DNA of 64,000 nucleotides from Streptomyces malaysiensis subsp. samsunensis. GTDB taxonomy: Bacteria > Actinomycetota > Actinomycetes > Streptomycetales > Streptomycetaceae. The DNA lies in contig NZ_JANIIC010000004.1 of assembly GCF_024519315.1 (NCBI RefSeq), positions 248,001 to 312,000 on the forward strand. Reading direction: 5' to 3'. Position numbers and translations under genes: made by a program. Shown here one piece after another: positions 9,563 to 18,654 of this stretch; position 1 is the stretch's first letter; each line of letters starts with the position of its first letter. The notes under the pieces are model-generated. The model worked only from the letters and a program-made list of their open reading frames with translations. It had not been told where the DNA came from and did no database searches.

Positions 9563-10222
9563 TCACTCCGGACCGAGCGGTCGGAACAGGGGGCGCGGTA
9601 CGGCGACCTCCGTGCCCGCCAGCCACCGGCGTCCGCTGGTGTACAGGTGGTCCACCGCTGCACCCCGGAGGCCCGGAAGTCCGTCGAGGACTCGCAGGCC
9701 GGCCAGCGTCTGCACGTAGCCGAGATGCCGGTAGCCCATGGGCAGGCTGCCGAGCAGCCGCTCGTCGAGCGTGATCGACGCCGATGGATCGACGACGTCG
9801 AGTCGGTCCTTTTCGTAGATCGGCTGGCGCCGGACGATTCCCCATCGCCCGTCACGCCGCTCCAGGAAGTCGTAGAACCGCCCGGTGCACACGACGTCGA
9901 CCTCCACAGCGTGCGCCCGGATCCGCTGCTCGATCCTCATCTTGGTCTGTGCGACGGCACGGGCGCCGTTGACGGCGCTGGTGTGGCCTCCCAGGAAGTG
10001 GTTGACCCGGGCGCCGTCCGCCCACGCCCGCCGGCCGGCCTCGATGAAGTCCAGGTGCGAGCCCTGGAACCATGTGGTGGTGATCCAGGCGCCCTCGTGC
10101 CACAGCGCGCCGAACTCGTCCCAGGCCCCGCTGTCGCGGAAGACGGCCCAGGCTTCGGCGATCGCGCGGATCTCGATCGCCGCGGCCCGAGCGTGCGGTA
10201 TCGGTGTTTCCGGGGTGCTCAT
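9563..10222 (-). CDS. NTF2/SnoaL-like protein, last gene of the aromatic operon
   Basis: This 219-residue protein has an NTF2-like cone fold signature: AIAEAWAVFRDSGAWDEF, then ALWHEGAWITTTWFQG and a later RIRAHAVEVDVVCTGRFYDFLE strand pair. The family includes small cyclases, dehydratases and the beta subunits of ring-hydroxylating dioxygenases, and no catalytic assignment is possible here. Its ATG overlaps the stop of the upstream decarboxylase-like gene (ATGA), so they are coupled. It is the distal gene of the leftmost transcription unit of the ring-cleavage island. Confidence 0.8.
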   Translation of the reverse strand: MSTPETPIPHARAAAIEIRAIAEAWAVFRDSGAWDEFGALWHEGAWITTTWFQGSHLDFIEAGRRAWADGARVNHFLGGHTSAVNGARAVAQTKMRIEQRIRAHAVEVDVVCTGRFYDFLERRDGRWGIVRRQPIYEKDRLDVVDPSASITLDERLLGSLPMGYRHLGYVQTLAGLRVLDGLPGLRGAAVDHLYTSGRRWLAGTEVAVPRPLFRPLGPE

Positions 10223-11220
10223 GTGTCGAGGAGCTCGTCGAGGAACAGGTCCTCGCACGCGTACCTGCGGTCGGTGATGCCCTGTTCGAACGCGTAGCGC
10301 AGGAAGGTGTCGATGGTCTGCCGGTTCGCCTTCATGCCGTGCTTCCAGTGACCGGCCTGGAGGAGCTCGCGATTGGCCTCGTACAGCGGACTCACCCACG
10401 GCACCATGACGTCCATGTGGTGATCGGTGCGGCCGTTCTCGTAGCCGGCGAGCGTGGTGTCGACGGACTCGGCGAACGCGTTGAACACCGCTCGGGCGGC
10501 ATCCGGGTGCCGCCGCAGGAATTCCCGGCGGATCACCACCATGTGCATGATCGGGAAGATCCCGGTGCGCCGGTAGTAGTCCCGCTCGGCCGCCTGGGGG
10601 TCGGCGAACAGGGTGGTGACGCGCGGGGACTTGTCCAGTGCGCAGCGCGGGACGACCGCGGAGAAGAGCGCGTCGATCTCACCGGACTCGAGCATGGGGC
10701 CGAGGAACTTGCCTTCGGGCGCGTAGCGCGCGTCGACGTTTTCCGGGGTCTTGAGCGGCGCCCAGGACTCCATGTGCATCGGCCAGTCCGGGCCGCCGAT
10801 GAGCCACCTGTTCGTCTCGGGCCGGAACCCGTGTTCGTCGCTGAGGATCCCCTTCGGCCAGATCCCGGCGTCGTGGCCGTAGACGGCCAGTTCGCCGATG
10901 GTCTTACCGACGAGGTCGGCGGGGCCTTTGATGCCGCTGTCGACGTTGACCCAGATCGAGGAGTGCCGGAAGTGGCGGTTGGGGAAGACCGGGATCCCGA
11001 CGAAGCGGTCGTCGCCGCGGTCGAGGGCGCGCAGGAAGAAGGTCAGCCCCAGTTCCGAGACGTCGTACCGGTCACCGGCGAAGGTCCGGGCGAAGATCTC
11101 GGACACGATGGGCGCGTCCTCGTGCCGGATCGTGTAGCCCTTGACGCCGACGCGCCCGTCCAGCAGCGGCTGCACATGGTCGTAGCGGTTGATTCCGAGT
11201 CGAAGTTCGTTGTCGCCCAT
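10219..11220 (-). CDS. 4,5-dihydroxyphthalate decarboxylase-like (substrate-binding-protein fold)
   Basis: This protein of about 333 residues resembles the Pht5-type 4,5-dihydroxyphthalate decarboxylase group, which has the fold of NMT1/THI5 periplasmic-binding proteins but no signal peptide. Recognisable pieces are LGINRYDHVQPLLDGRV, the FLRALDRGDDRFVGIPVFPNR region and the C-terminal FNAFAESVDTTLAGYEN. The start at 11220 is preceded by GGAAGG. The in-frame ATG at 11253 has no ribosome-binding site. The absence of a secretion signal argues for a cytoplasmic enzyme rather than a transporter component. A palindromic operator-like site lies 140 bp upstream, so it may start a separate transcript with the NTF2-like gene. 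Confidence 0.75.
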   Translation of the reverse strand: MGDNELRLGINRYDHVQPLLDGRVGVKGYTIRHEDAPIVSEIFARTFAGDRYDVSELGLTFFLRALDRGDDRFVGIPVFPNRHFRHSSIWVNVDSGIKGPADLVGKTIGELAVYGHDAGIWPKGILSDEHGFRPETNRWLIGGPDWPMHMESWAPLKTPENVDARYAPEGKFLGPMLESGEIDALFSAVVPRCALDKSPRVTTLFADPQAAERDYYRRTGIFPIMHMVVIRREFLRRHPDAARAVFNAFAESVDTTLAGYENGRTDHHMDVMVPWVSPLYEANRELLQAGHWKHGMKANRQTIDTFLRYAFEQGITDRRYACEDLFLDELLDT

Positions 11221-11357
11221 CGCTCGCCTTCCGTTGGGAGATGTTGTTTCCATGAGGAGGGGCCGGTGCCGGCGTTCCTCTCCGCGGGGGTGTCACAGGG
11301 GTGTGGTGAGTGCGGACAAAGGTCCATGATCTACGCGACCGGTGGGCCGCGGGCCGT

Positions 11358-11377
11358 CGGTTTCACTGAATGAACCG
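11358..11377. promoter_or_regulatory. Operator-like palindrome upstream of decarboxylase-like gene
   Basis: The sequence CGGTTTCACTGAATGAACCG is an imperfect inverted repeat in the 186-bp gap between two same-strand genes. Its core TTTCACTGAATGAAC matches the sites at 20222-20236 and 21048-21062 around the iclR gene. It is inferred to be a binding site for that IclR regulator. Confidence 0.55.
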
Positions 11378-11406
11378 TCGGGCCGCGTGTACAGCGGCGC
11401 GCCTGC

Positions 11407-12444
11407 TCAGCGCTTGATGTCGCCGCGCAGCCGCTCCCAGTTGCCCGAGGCGATGAGGCGGCGCTCGTCGTCCGCGAGCCGAGCGTGCTCGAGGAACGTC
11501 CGGGCGCCCGCGTGCGCCGCGGGCTCGAAGGGATAGTCGGTCGCGAACAGCACATGCTCGGCGCCCACGATCCGGACCGCCTCCTGAAGGTAGGCGTGGC
11601 TGAGCATGCCGCTCGGGGTCACATAGAGGTGGTCCCGTACGTATTCGCCGATCGTGCGGGGCAGCCCGGCGATCCGGGCCAGCGGTTCCAGGCGGTCGAG
11701 GTAGAACAGGACCAGCTCGCCCCAGTGCCCGAGGACGAGCCGCAGGCCGGGGAAGCGGTCGAACACCCCGGCGAGGATCAGGCGCAGATACGCCACGCCG
11801 GTGTCGTAGTGCCAGCCGAGGCGGTGGGATGCCAGTGCCGCGCTCACCTCGGGTGCGAACCCGTCGTAGTAGGCGTGTCGCACGGCCGCCGGTGGCGTCA
11901 TGGGGTGCAGATGAAGCGGGACGGCCAGTGCCTCCGCCGCCTCGAAGACCGGCCAGAAGGCGTGGTCGTCGAGGTGGCGGCCGCCGACCCGGCTGAAGAT
12001 CATCGCGCCGTCGAGCCCCAGGTCGCCGATCGAGCGGCCCAACTCGGCGGCGGCCCGTGCGGGCCGTTGCAGCGCCAGGGTCGCCAGCCCCTGGACCTGG
12101 CGGGTCGCGTCGGCGGCCAGGGCGGCGATCCGGTCGTTGCAGTCGCTCTGCAGCGCGGCCGCGTCGGCGGCGCCGAGGTTCTGGAGGCCGGGGGTGCTCA
12201 GGGAGAGGACCTGGGTGTCCAGCCCCGTCGACCGCATCGACGCCCGGCGTTCGTCGCCGACCTCGGCGAGGCGCCGCCCGGTCTCGCCGGTGGTCGAGGC
12301 CATGAACGCCAGGTCGTCCTCCGCGGTGCCCGCTCGGCGCCAGGCGTCGACGACCTCGGGGAACATGATGTGTTCTTCGAGGCCGACGATACGGAGGCCG
12401 GTGTCGCCGCCGGTGTCCTGGGCGGTTTCGTTGAGATGTGTCAC
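11407..12444 (-). CDS. Amidohydrolase-2 family (ACMSD/resorcylate-decarboxylase-like)
   Basis: This 345-residue TIM-barrel protein starts in the family manner (LRIVGLEEHIMFPEVVDAW) and contains LGLDGAMIFSR, the metal-site His in VPLHLHPMTPP, FPGLRLVLGHWGE and the C-terminal HVLFATDYPFEP, which supplies the catalytic Asp. The family performs non-oxidative decarboxylation of aromatic acids or hydrolysis of ring-cleavage products. The N-terminal metal motif reads EEH rather than HxH, as in gamma-resorcylate decarboxylase-type members. It starts 10 bp after the upstream dioxygenase-like gene, in the same operon. Confidence 0.85.
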   Translation of the reverse strand: MTHLNETAQDTGGDTGLRIVGLEEHIMFPEVVDAWRRAGTAEDDLAFMASTTGETGRRLAEVGDERRASMRSTGLDTQVLSLSTPGLQNLGAADAAALQSDCNDRIAALAADATRQVQGLATLALQRPARAAAELGRSIGDLGLDGAMIFSRVGGRHLDDHAFWPVFEAAEALAVPLHLHPMTPPAAVRHAYYDGFAPEVSAALASHRLGWHYDTGVAYLRLILAGVFDRFPGLRLVLGHWGELVLFYLDRLEPLARIAGLPRTIGEYVRDHLYVTPSGMLSHAYLQEAVRIVGAEHVLFATDYPFEPAAHAGARTFLEHARLADDERRLIASGNWERLRGDIKR

Positions 12445-12454
12445 GGAGTCCGTC

Positions 12455-13375
12455 TCAGCTCGAGTGGGAACCGGTCATGAGGGCGGCGAGGTCCTCCGGG
12501 CGCAGGAAGGACGCGGGTGGCGGCGGCCCCCAGTTGAACAGCCCCTGCGCGCCCTGGAAGGTCTCCGGTGTCCATAGCTGGTCCTCGACGACGCAGTCCA
12601 TGTCGGCGTAGTACTCGCTGAAGTTCCCGGCCGGGTCCTTGAGGTACCAGAAGAAGTTCGAGCCGGCGTGATGCCGTCCCAGGCCCCATACGTGCCGGTC
12701 CGGATCGGCTTCGAGCATCGCGCTCGCCCCGCGGCCCACCTCGTCGATGTCGTCCACCTGCCACGAGGTGTGGTGGAGGAAGGCGACCGGCGCCCGCAGG
12801 ACCAGCACGTTGTGGTGGTCGGTCGAGCAGCGCAGGAAGGCGCCTTCGTCACGGATGTAGTCGCTCGGGAGGAAACCCAGCCCGTCGGTGAAGAAGGACG
12901 TCGTGGCCGCGAAATCGGTCGTGCCGAGGACGGCGTGGCCGAGTTTGCGCGGCCGCACCGGGGTCGTGCGGAGGACACCGGGCGCGCGGGCGCCGACGCG
13001 GTCGTAACGGCCCGGCCCGTTCGCGGCGACGGGCGCGACCGGCGCCTGGGACAGCCGGGGGGCCGTCCGCACCGTGACGCGGACGCCCGTGGCCGGTTCG
13101 ACGGCGGTCAGCCCGCCGTTGACCCACGCGGACGCGATGTCCATCCGGCGCAGGGCGGCTTCGATCCGTCGGAGGTCGTCGATGTCGTCGGCGCCGACGC
13201 AGAGGTCCAGCAGACGGCGGGCCGGCGCCGGGACGATCCGCAGTTGTGCTCCGCCGTCGCGAGTGGCGAACCAGCCGTCCGGCAGTGGGTCGAGGCCGAA
13301 GTCCGCGTAGTACGCGGCCGTCTCGTCGACGTTGGGCACGCCGATCGTGACGGATGTCAGGGAGTGCAGGGCCAT
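12455..13375 (-). CDS. Extradiol ring-cleavage dioxygenase-like protein 1 (VOC superfamily)
   Basis: This 306-residue protein has two VOC domains. The C-terminal domain keeps the iron-ligand pattern of type I extradiol dioxygenases: His147 in KLGHAVL, His201 or His202 in FLHHTSW and Glu254 in NFSEYY. These enzymes open catechol-type rings next to the hydroxyls. The start is supported by GAGGAGA upstream. A second dioxygenase-like gene with the same ligand spacing is at 16317-17228. The two are clearly divergent in sequence, so they may act on different intermediates. Confidence 0.88.
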   Translation of the reverse strand: MALHSLTSVTIGVPNVDETAAYYADFGLDPLPDGWFATRDGGAQLRIVPAPARRLLDLCVGADDIDDLRRIEAALRRMDIASAWVNGGLTAVEPATGVRVTVRTAPRLSQAPVAPVAANGPGRYDRVGARAPGVLRTTPVRPRKLGHAVLGTTDFAATTSFFTDGLGFLPSDYIRDEGAFLRCSTDHHNVLVLRAPVAFLHHTSWQVDDIDEVGRGASAMLEADPDRHVWGLGRHHAGSNFFWYLKDPAGNFSEYYADMDCVVEDQLWTPETFQGAQGLFNWGPPPPASFLRPEDLAALMTGSHSS

Positions 13376-13406
13376 GCCGGTCTCCTCTCGCTCGCGCGGT
13401 GGTGGG

Positions 13407-14267
13407 TCAGGGGTGCGGGGCCGGCACGAACGTCTGCCGGAGTTCGCCGATGCCTTCGATCCGGCTCACCAGCTCGTCGCCGGGCCGCAGCCACCTCTCG
13501 GGTGTCCGGCCGAGCCCGACCCCGGCGGGGGTGCCGGTGAACACGAGGTCGCCCGGCAGCAGCGGGAGGAGGGCGGACAGGGAGGCGACCAGGCGCGCCA
13601 CCGGGAACACCAGGTCCCGGGTCCGGCCGTCCTGCATCGTCTCGCCGTTGAGGACGCACTGAAGACGCACGTCATCGCGGTCGGGCAGTTCGTCGGGGGT
13701 GACGACCCACGGGCCGGTCGGCCCGAAGCCGGGAAGGGACTTCCCCAGGCCGAACTGCGGTGCCGGGCCGGACCGTTGCAGCTTCCGCTCGGACAGGTCC
13801 TGGCCCACGGTGACGCCGGCGATGTGGTCCCACGCCTCCGGCGCGGTGATGTTCCGCGCCGTCCGGCCGATCACCGCGACCAGTTCGACCTCCCAGTCGG
13901 TGTGGCCGTCCGCGGGCAGGACGACCTCGGTGACCGGCCCGGTCAGACAGCTGGGCCACTTGGTGAACAGCGTCGTCGGCGTCTTTGGCACCGAGAAGCC
14001 GGACTCGGACGCGTGGTCGCGGTAGTTGAGGCCGATCGCGAACACCTGGCGGGGCGCGGGGACCGGCGCCCGCAGGTCCCGGACGTCGAAGGGCAGACCG
14101 TTCCGCGGGGACACCGTCCTCGCCCACGCGACGAAGTCGTCCCAGCGGTCGTACAGCGCCTGGGGGTCCGGGCCGAACGAACCGTCGCTGGCGTGCTCGA
14201 CGTCGATGGCCCGGTGCGGTGTGCCGCTCACGAGGGCGGCGCGCCCCTGAATGCTTGCGATGCGCAT
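13407..14267 (-). CDS. Fumarylacetoacetate hydrolase family protein 1
   Basis: This 286-residue FAH-type hydrolase or isomerase has FAIGLNYRDHASESG, the metal-site region HTDWEVELVAVIGR with its Glu residues, and DLVFTGTPAGVGLGR near the C-terminus. Members hydrolyse or decarboxylate the dienoate products of ring cleavage. The start at 14267 follows the family N-terminus (MRIASIQGRAALV), and longer in-frame starts run into the neighbouring gene. It sits between a second FAH gene and the first extradiol-type gene. Confidence 0.9.
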   Translation of the reverse strand: MRIASIQGRAALVSGTPHRAIDVEHASDGSFGPDPQALYDRWDDFVAWARTVSPRNGLPFDVRDLRAPVPAPRQVFAIGLNYRDHASESGFSVPKTPTTLFTKWPSCLTGPVTEVVLPADGHTDWEVELVAVIGRTARNITAPEAWDHIAGVTVGQDLSERKLQRSGPAPQFGLGKSLPGFGPTGPWVVTPDELPDRDDVRLQCVLNGETMQDGRTRDLVFPVARLVASLSALLPLLPGDLVFTGTPAGVGLGRTPERWLRPGDELVSRIEGIGELRQTFVPAPHP

Positions 14268-14322
14268 GAGTGTGTCCCTGGACGGTGGTGACGGGCGGTC
14301 GGGTGACGGGGAGGGGTGCGAC

Positions 14323-15213
14323 TCAGGCGATGTGCGTGGTGAGCGAGCCGAGCCCGGAGATCTCCGCGCGCACGACGTCGCCGCTTCGGAGGTAGTCCTG
14401 CCTGGGCAAGCCGACGCCCGCGGGCGTGCCGGTCGCGATGACGTCGCCGGGGCGCAGGGTGAGCTGGTGGCTGAGCCAGGCGATCTGCTCGTACACATCG
14501 TGGATGAGGTTCGCGGTGGTCGAGTTCTGCTTGACCGTGCCGTTCACCGACAGACGGATCGCGAGGTCATGGCAGTCGGGCACATACGCGGCCGGGGTGA
14601 TCCAGGGACCGAGCGGGGCGGCGCCGTCGAAGCACTTCTGCCCGACCCAGTCGTAGGCCATCGCGGGCGGACGGTCCGGCCGCTTCATCAGGTCGCGTGC
14701 GGACAGGTCGTTGACGATCGTGTAGCCGGCGATGACGCCGAGCGCCTCCCGCGCCGGGACATCCCGCGCCGAGCGGCCGATCACCACCGCGAGTTCGGCC
14801 TCGTAGTCCAGGGCTTCACTGCCGCGGGGGCGGTGGACGGTCGCCTGGTCCTCGACGACCGAGTGGGCCGACGTCTTCACGAAGAACCACGGATCGCGCG
14901 GTCGCCGGGCGCGGTCGGCCGAGCCCTCCATCTCCTCGACGTGGTCCCAGTAGTTCGCGCCCGCGCAGAAGATGGCCCCGGGGTGGAGGATCGGGGCGAG
15001 CAGCCTGACCTCCGCGAGCGGTACGCCGCCCGTGGACACCGGCAGTACGGACCGGATCGCCTCGTGCGTGCGGTCCCAGTCCTGGAGCAGCTCGACGACC
15101 GTCCCGCGGCGGTCGGGCAACAGGTCCTCGACGGCGTGCACACGGCCGCCCGTGAGTACCCCCGGTGTGGGGACGCCGTTCACGTCCATGGTCAGCAGGC
15201 GGTAGCCGTTCAC
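14323..15213 (-). CDS. Fumarylacetoacetate hydrolase family protein 2
   Basis: This 296-residue FAH-family protein has FCAGANYWDHVEEM, SEALDYEAELAVVIGR with the Glu metal ligands, GYTIVNDLSARDLM and DVIATGTPAGVGLPR. The GTG start at 15213 overlaps the stop of the alcohol dehydrogenase gene (GTGA). It is paralogous to the preceding FAH gene but substantially diverged, so the pair probably covers two steps such as decarboxylation and hydrolysis or two related substrates. Confidence 0.9.
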   Translation of the reverse strand: MNGYRLLTMDVNGVPTPGVLTGGRVHAVEDLLPDRRGTVVELLQDWDRTHEAIRSVLPVSTGGVPLAEVRLLAPILHPGAIFCAGANYWDHVEEMEGSADRARRPRDPWFFVKTSAHSVVEDQATVHRPRGSEALDYEAELAVVIGRSARDVPAREALGVIAGYTIVNDLSARDLMKRPDRPPAMAYDWVGQKCFDGAAPLGPWITPAAYVPDCHDLAIRLSVNGTVKQNSTTANLIHDVYEQIAWLSHQLTLRPGDVIATGTPAGVGLPRQDYLRSGDVVRAEISGLGSLTTHIA

Positions 15214-16304
15214 TCGGGCACCTCTTGTCGGTCTGCGGCGGTCGGCGGGACGAGGACGTTGTGTCCGGTCAGGACGCCGTCGGCGATCTTGGTGTGGACG
15301 GTGGCCGCGTCGGACAGCGGATGCGCGCGCACCGTTTCCACGTCGAGCCGGAACCCGTCGCGCACGAGCTGCCAGAACTCGGTGGCCACGGCGGCCGAGT
15401 GGCTGCGCACGCCGAGCAGTGACAGATTGCGGCTGTACAGCTCGCGAGCCGGCACGTTCAGCACCGGCAGGGCCGGGTATCCGATCGCGCCGGAGACCAC
15501 GATCCGCGCGCCGCCCGCCAGGACGGGGAAGTAGCGTTCGAACGTGTCCGGCGCGCAGACGTTGTCGATGGCCGCGGCCGGCGGGCCGCCCGCGGCGGCG
15601 AGGACCGCGTCGGCCAGGTCCTCGCGTCCGGCGTCGAGCACGACGAGGTTCTCCGCGCGGCCGGTCACGCTCCGGCTCAGGCCGATGACGCGCACGTCCA
15701 GCTTCCGGGTGAGCGCGATGATCGTCCGCGCGAGCGCGCCGGTCGCGCCCGGCAGCACGATCGAGTCCCCGGCCTGGAGCCGGGCCCGGCGCAGCTGGGT
15801 CAGGCCCACCGGGCCGGTCGCGGCCATCGCCGCGGCGTCGTACAGGTCCAGGTCGTCGGGCACCGGGTGGACGCATTCCTGGGGCATCGACGTGTACTGC
15901 GCGTACGAGCCCCAGCGGTGGATGCCCAGCAGCCGCAGTCCTCCGCACGCCTCGTCGGCGCCCGACCGGCAGGAGGCGCAGTGTCCGCAGGTGTGGTGCC
16001 CCATGACGGCGACCCGCCGCCCGACGAGGTCCCGGGGCACGCCGTCCCCGGCCCCGACCACGGTTCCCGAGCAGTGTCCGCCCAGCACATGCGGCAGCCG
16101 GACGGCCTGGGAGAAGGGGTGTTTCCCGCTACGGGTGCCGAGGTCGCGGGTGCGGGACACCTCGACCGCCGCCACGCGGACCACGACCTCGCCGGGCGCG
16201 GGCACGGGCGTGGGGACGTCACGGAGGCGGAGCATCTCCGGTGCGCCGAACTCGTCGAGGACGACGGCCCGCATCGAGCGGGGCACGGTTTCCGGGCGTG
16301 GCAC
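15210..16304 (-). CDS. Zinc-type (MDR) alcohol dehydrogenase-like protein with altered catalytic site
   Basis: This 364-residue medium-chain dehydrogenase has the structural zinc loop intact (Cys106, Cys109, Cys112 and Cys120 in CGHCASCRSGADEAC) and a nucleotide-binding LPGATGALARTIIALT segment. The catalytic zinc site is unusual. The position normally occupied by Cys is Ser50 (VEVSRTRDLG), and the usual GHE motif reads GGHCSG, with Cys78 in place of Glu. The GTG start has GGGGGA at good spacing. In context it would oxidise an alcohol or reduce an aldehyde formed from the aromatic substrate, but the altered residues make the reaction uncertain. Confidence 0.82.
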   Translation of the reverse strand: MPRPETVPRSMRAVVLDEFGAPEMLRLRDVPTPVPAPGEVVVRVAAVEVSRTRDLGTRSGKHPFSQAVRLPHVLGGHCSGTVVGAGDGVPRDLVGRRVAVMGHHTCGHCASCRSGADEACGGLRLLGIHRWGSYAQYTSMPQECVHPVPDDLDLYDAAAMAATGPVGLTQLRRARLQAGDSIVLPGATGALARTIIALTRKLDVRVIGLSRSVTGRAENLVVLDAGREDLADAVLAAAGGPPAAAIDNVCAPDTFERYFPVLAGGARIVVSGAIGYPALPVLNVPARELYSRNLSLLGVRSHSAAVATEFWQLVRDGFRLDVETVRAHPLSDAATVHTKIADGVLTGHNVLVPPTAADRQEVPE

Positions 16305-16316
16305 GGTGATCCCCCT

Positions 16317-17228
16317 TCAGTGGTCCAGCTGCTGCGGGACGATGGGGCCGCCCCAGCTGTTGATGGCCGCGATGTCCGCCTCCCAGGTCTTCGGGCGCTG
16401 GGGGAAGTCCTGGTGCCACGGGCGCGGCTCGAAGTAGCCGAGGGCCTCGTCGGCCATCTGGTCGAGCTGCGTGAACAGTTCGATGTTGTTGCCGTCCGGG
16501 TCCCGGTGGTAGGTGAAGACGTTGTGGCCGGGGCCGTGCCGGCCCGGCCCCCATTCGAGCCGGGTGTCGCGCGAGGCGAGATGGTCGAGCAGGCTCTGGA
16601 GGTGGTCGAGGTCGCGGGTCTCGTAGGCGACGTGGTGCATGCCGCTGTACTTCGTGGACGCCATGAAGTTCGCCGCGTGGTGATCGGTGTTGCAGCGCAG
16701 GAAGACGAAGAAGTCGGCGACGGTGTCGGACCACTTGAAGCCCAGCAGGTCCTGGTAGAAGCTCTGCTGGCGCCTGAGGTCCGGGGTGAAGGCCGCGACG
16801 TGCCCCAGCTTCGTCGGCCGCAGCGGGGTGTACCCGGTGGCGCCGGTGCCCGACTGGGCGTCGTACAGGTGCAGGGGGGTGCCGCTCATCGGCTCCGCCA
16901 CGATCAGGACGTCCGGTGTCGACGGCGCGATGTCGGAGCGGCGCCGCACCTCGTAGCCGCTGTCCCTGAGCCTGCGCTCGGCCGAGTCCAGGTCCTCCTC
17001 GATCTGGTAGCCGACGAAGCTGCGCGCGCGCTTGGTCTCCGCCCGCTCGAGCACGACCGAGTGGTGGTCGAACGTCGTGGTCAGGTACGCCTGGTCGGGA
17101 GACCTGTCGACGAGCACGAAGTCGAGCACGTTGGTGTAGTAGTCGACCAGCCGGTCGAGATCCGGTGTCTCGAACCCGACGTACCCGACCTTCGATACGT
17201 TGACCGCAGAGTGGGTGGGATGTGTCAT
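16317..17228 (-). CDS. Extradiol ring-cleavage dioxygenase-like protein 2 (VOC superfamily)
   Basis: This 303-residue two-domain VOC protein has putative iron ligands His143 (KLGHVAAF), His198 or His199 (GMHHVAYE) and Glu250 (GNNIELF), the arrangement of type I extradiol dioxygenases such as those for catechol or 2,3-dihydroxy acids. The start at 17228 is supported by GGAGG upstream. It lies 16 bp after the amidohydrolase gene and 12 bp before the alcohol dehydrogenase gene, all on one transcript. Confidence 0.9.
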   Translation of the reverse strand: MTHPTHSAVNVSKVGYVGFETPDLDRLVDYYTNVLDFVLVDRSPDQAYLTTTFDHHSVVLERAETKRARSFVGYQIEEDLDSAERRLRDSGYEVRRRSDIAPSTPDVLIVAEPMSGTPLHLYDAQSGTGATGYTPLRPTKLGHVAAFTPDLRRQQSFYQDLLGFKWSDTVADFFVFLRCNTDHHAANFMASTKYSGMHHVAYETRDLDHLQSLLDHLASRDTRLEWGPGRHGPGHNVFTYHRDPDGNNIELFTQLDQMADEALGYFEPRPWHQDFPQRPKTWEADIAAINSWGGPIVPQQLDH

Positions 17229-17244
17229 GAGTACCTCCACGAGG

Positions 17245-18654
17245 TCAGGAGAAGAGCCCGGCCCAGACCTGTTCGATCCGGGGCCTGGGCAACTGGTGGT
17301 GGCGGGCGCGCACGCCCGCGGCCGCGGCCGCGATCCGCTGCTGGAGTGCGCCGAGGTCGCCGCGGCACACGACCCCGTCCCGCTTGACGACCTCACCCGC
17401 CACGAGCACGGTGTCGATCTCCGCCGGTGAGGTGGTGAACAGGACAGCCGCGGCGGGGTCGGTGTAGGGCTGCGCGCCGAGCGGGTCCGGCCTGACGAGG
17501 ACGACGTCGGCACGTTTGCCGACGCTCAGACTGCCGATCGTGCCGGCGAGCCCGAGCGCCTCGGCGCCGTCCAGCGTGGCGAGGGCGAGCGCGTCCCGCA
17601 CGCCGTACCCGACCGAACGGGGTGGCTGCGGGGATCCCTGGGCGAGGGTGAACCGCTCGACCTGGAGCAGGAGCCGGGCCTGCTGTAGCACGTCGGCGCG
17701 GGCATAGTTCGACAGGTCGGTGCCGATCGCGGCGGCGCCGCCGGCCGCGCGGAAGCGCCGGGCCGCGAGCGGGCCGATGCCCATCCCGCACTCGATGTCC
17801 GGCGTCGTGCACAGGGAGACCCCCGCCTCGGCCAGCCGCGCGAGGTCATCGGCCTCGATGTGGTTCCCGTGCGACAGACATGTGCGGTCCGGCCAGGCGC
17901 CCTCCGCGCACAGCTCGGCGAGGACGCCGTGCGGACCGGAGTCCACCCAGTGGCCCGTCACGAGGAACGGCGACAAGGCGTCCGCGCGCGCCAGCAGTTG
18001 GCGTACCAGGCTTCCCGGCAGATACGGCGTGGCCTCCGGCAGCGCCACACCGAACCGGAGCCGCGCCCGGTCGTCGGCGAAGTAGGTGTCCCTGATCCGC
18101 GCCGCGTTGGTGTCGTGCCACGCGTCCGGCATCCGGGTGAGCACGTCCTTGATCTCACCGGGGTCGACGTCGCCGTCGTACACGGGGACGTTCTGTAGCG
18201 CGTAGCAGAAGACGCCGCCGACACCGCTGTCCAGGAGGCCGCGGGCGAGCGCGTCGCTGATGCGCGGACCGCTTTGCAGGTGGCAGTGGTCCACGACGGT
18301 CGTGATGCCCGCCGAGAGCGATTCCAGCCCGCCCAGCAGGTTGCCGAGGTAGGCGCTGTCCTCGTCGTAGCAGCCGGCGTACAGCGCGCGGGCCTGGAGC
18401 ATGTAGTCCGACAGGGACCAGTCCGCCGCGACGCCTCGCAGCAGGCTCTGCCACACGTGCCGGTGGCCGTCGACGAAACCGGGGACGACGATCGTGCCCG
18501 AGGCGTCGATGACCTCCGCGCCGGGAGCGTCGACGGTGCCGTGCCCGGCGACCGCGGTGATGGTCCCGTCCTCCACGAGGACGTCTCCGCGGGGCAGGTC
18601 GCCGATGGCCGGGTCCATCGACAGGACGTGGCCGCCGCTGATCAGGGTGGTCAT
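17245..18654 (-). CDS. Metal-dependent amidohydrolase, cytosine deaminase/chlorohydrolase type
   Basis: This 469-residue amidohydrolase-1 family protein has the HxH metal motif in VVPGFVDGHRHVWQSLLRG, then VVDHCHLQ, the His of CLSHGNHIEADDLA and the Asp of IGTDLSNYARADVL. The C-terminal GKRADVVLVRPD strand is typical of the composite domain. The closest functional groups are AtzA/TrzN-type hydrolases and guanine or cytosine deaminases, acting on C-N or C-Cl bonds of rings. The ATG overlaps the stop of the FAD-linked oxidase gene (ATGA). Confidence 0.88.
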   Translation of the reverse strand: MTTLISGGHVLSMDPAIGDLPRGDVLVEDGTITAVAGHGTVDAPGAEVIDASGTIVVPGFVDGHRHVWQSLLRGVAADWSLSDYMLQARALYAGCYDEDSAYLGNLLGGLESLSAGITTVVDHCHLQSGPRISDALARGLLDSGVGGVFCYALQNVPVYDGDVDPGEIKDVLTRMPDAWHDTNAARIRDTYFADDRARLRFGVALPEATPYLPGSLVRQLLARADALSPFLVTGHWVDSGPHGVLAELCAEGAWPDRTCLSHGNHIEADDLARLAEAGVSLCTTPDIECGMGIGPLAARRFRAAGGAAAIGTDLSNYARADVLQQARLLLQVERFTLAQGSPQPPRSVGYGVRDALALATLDGAEALGLAGTIGSLSVGKRADVVLVRPDPLGAQPYTDPAAAVLFTTSPAEIDTVLVAGEVVKRDGVVCRGDLGALQQRIAAAAAGVRARHHQLPRPRIEQVWAGLFS

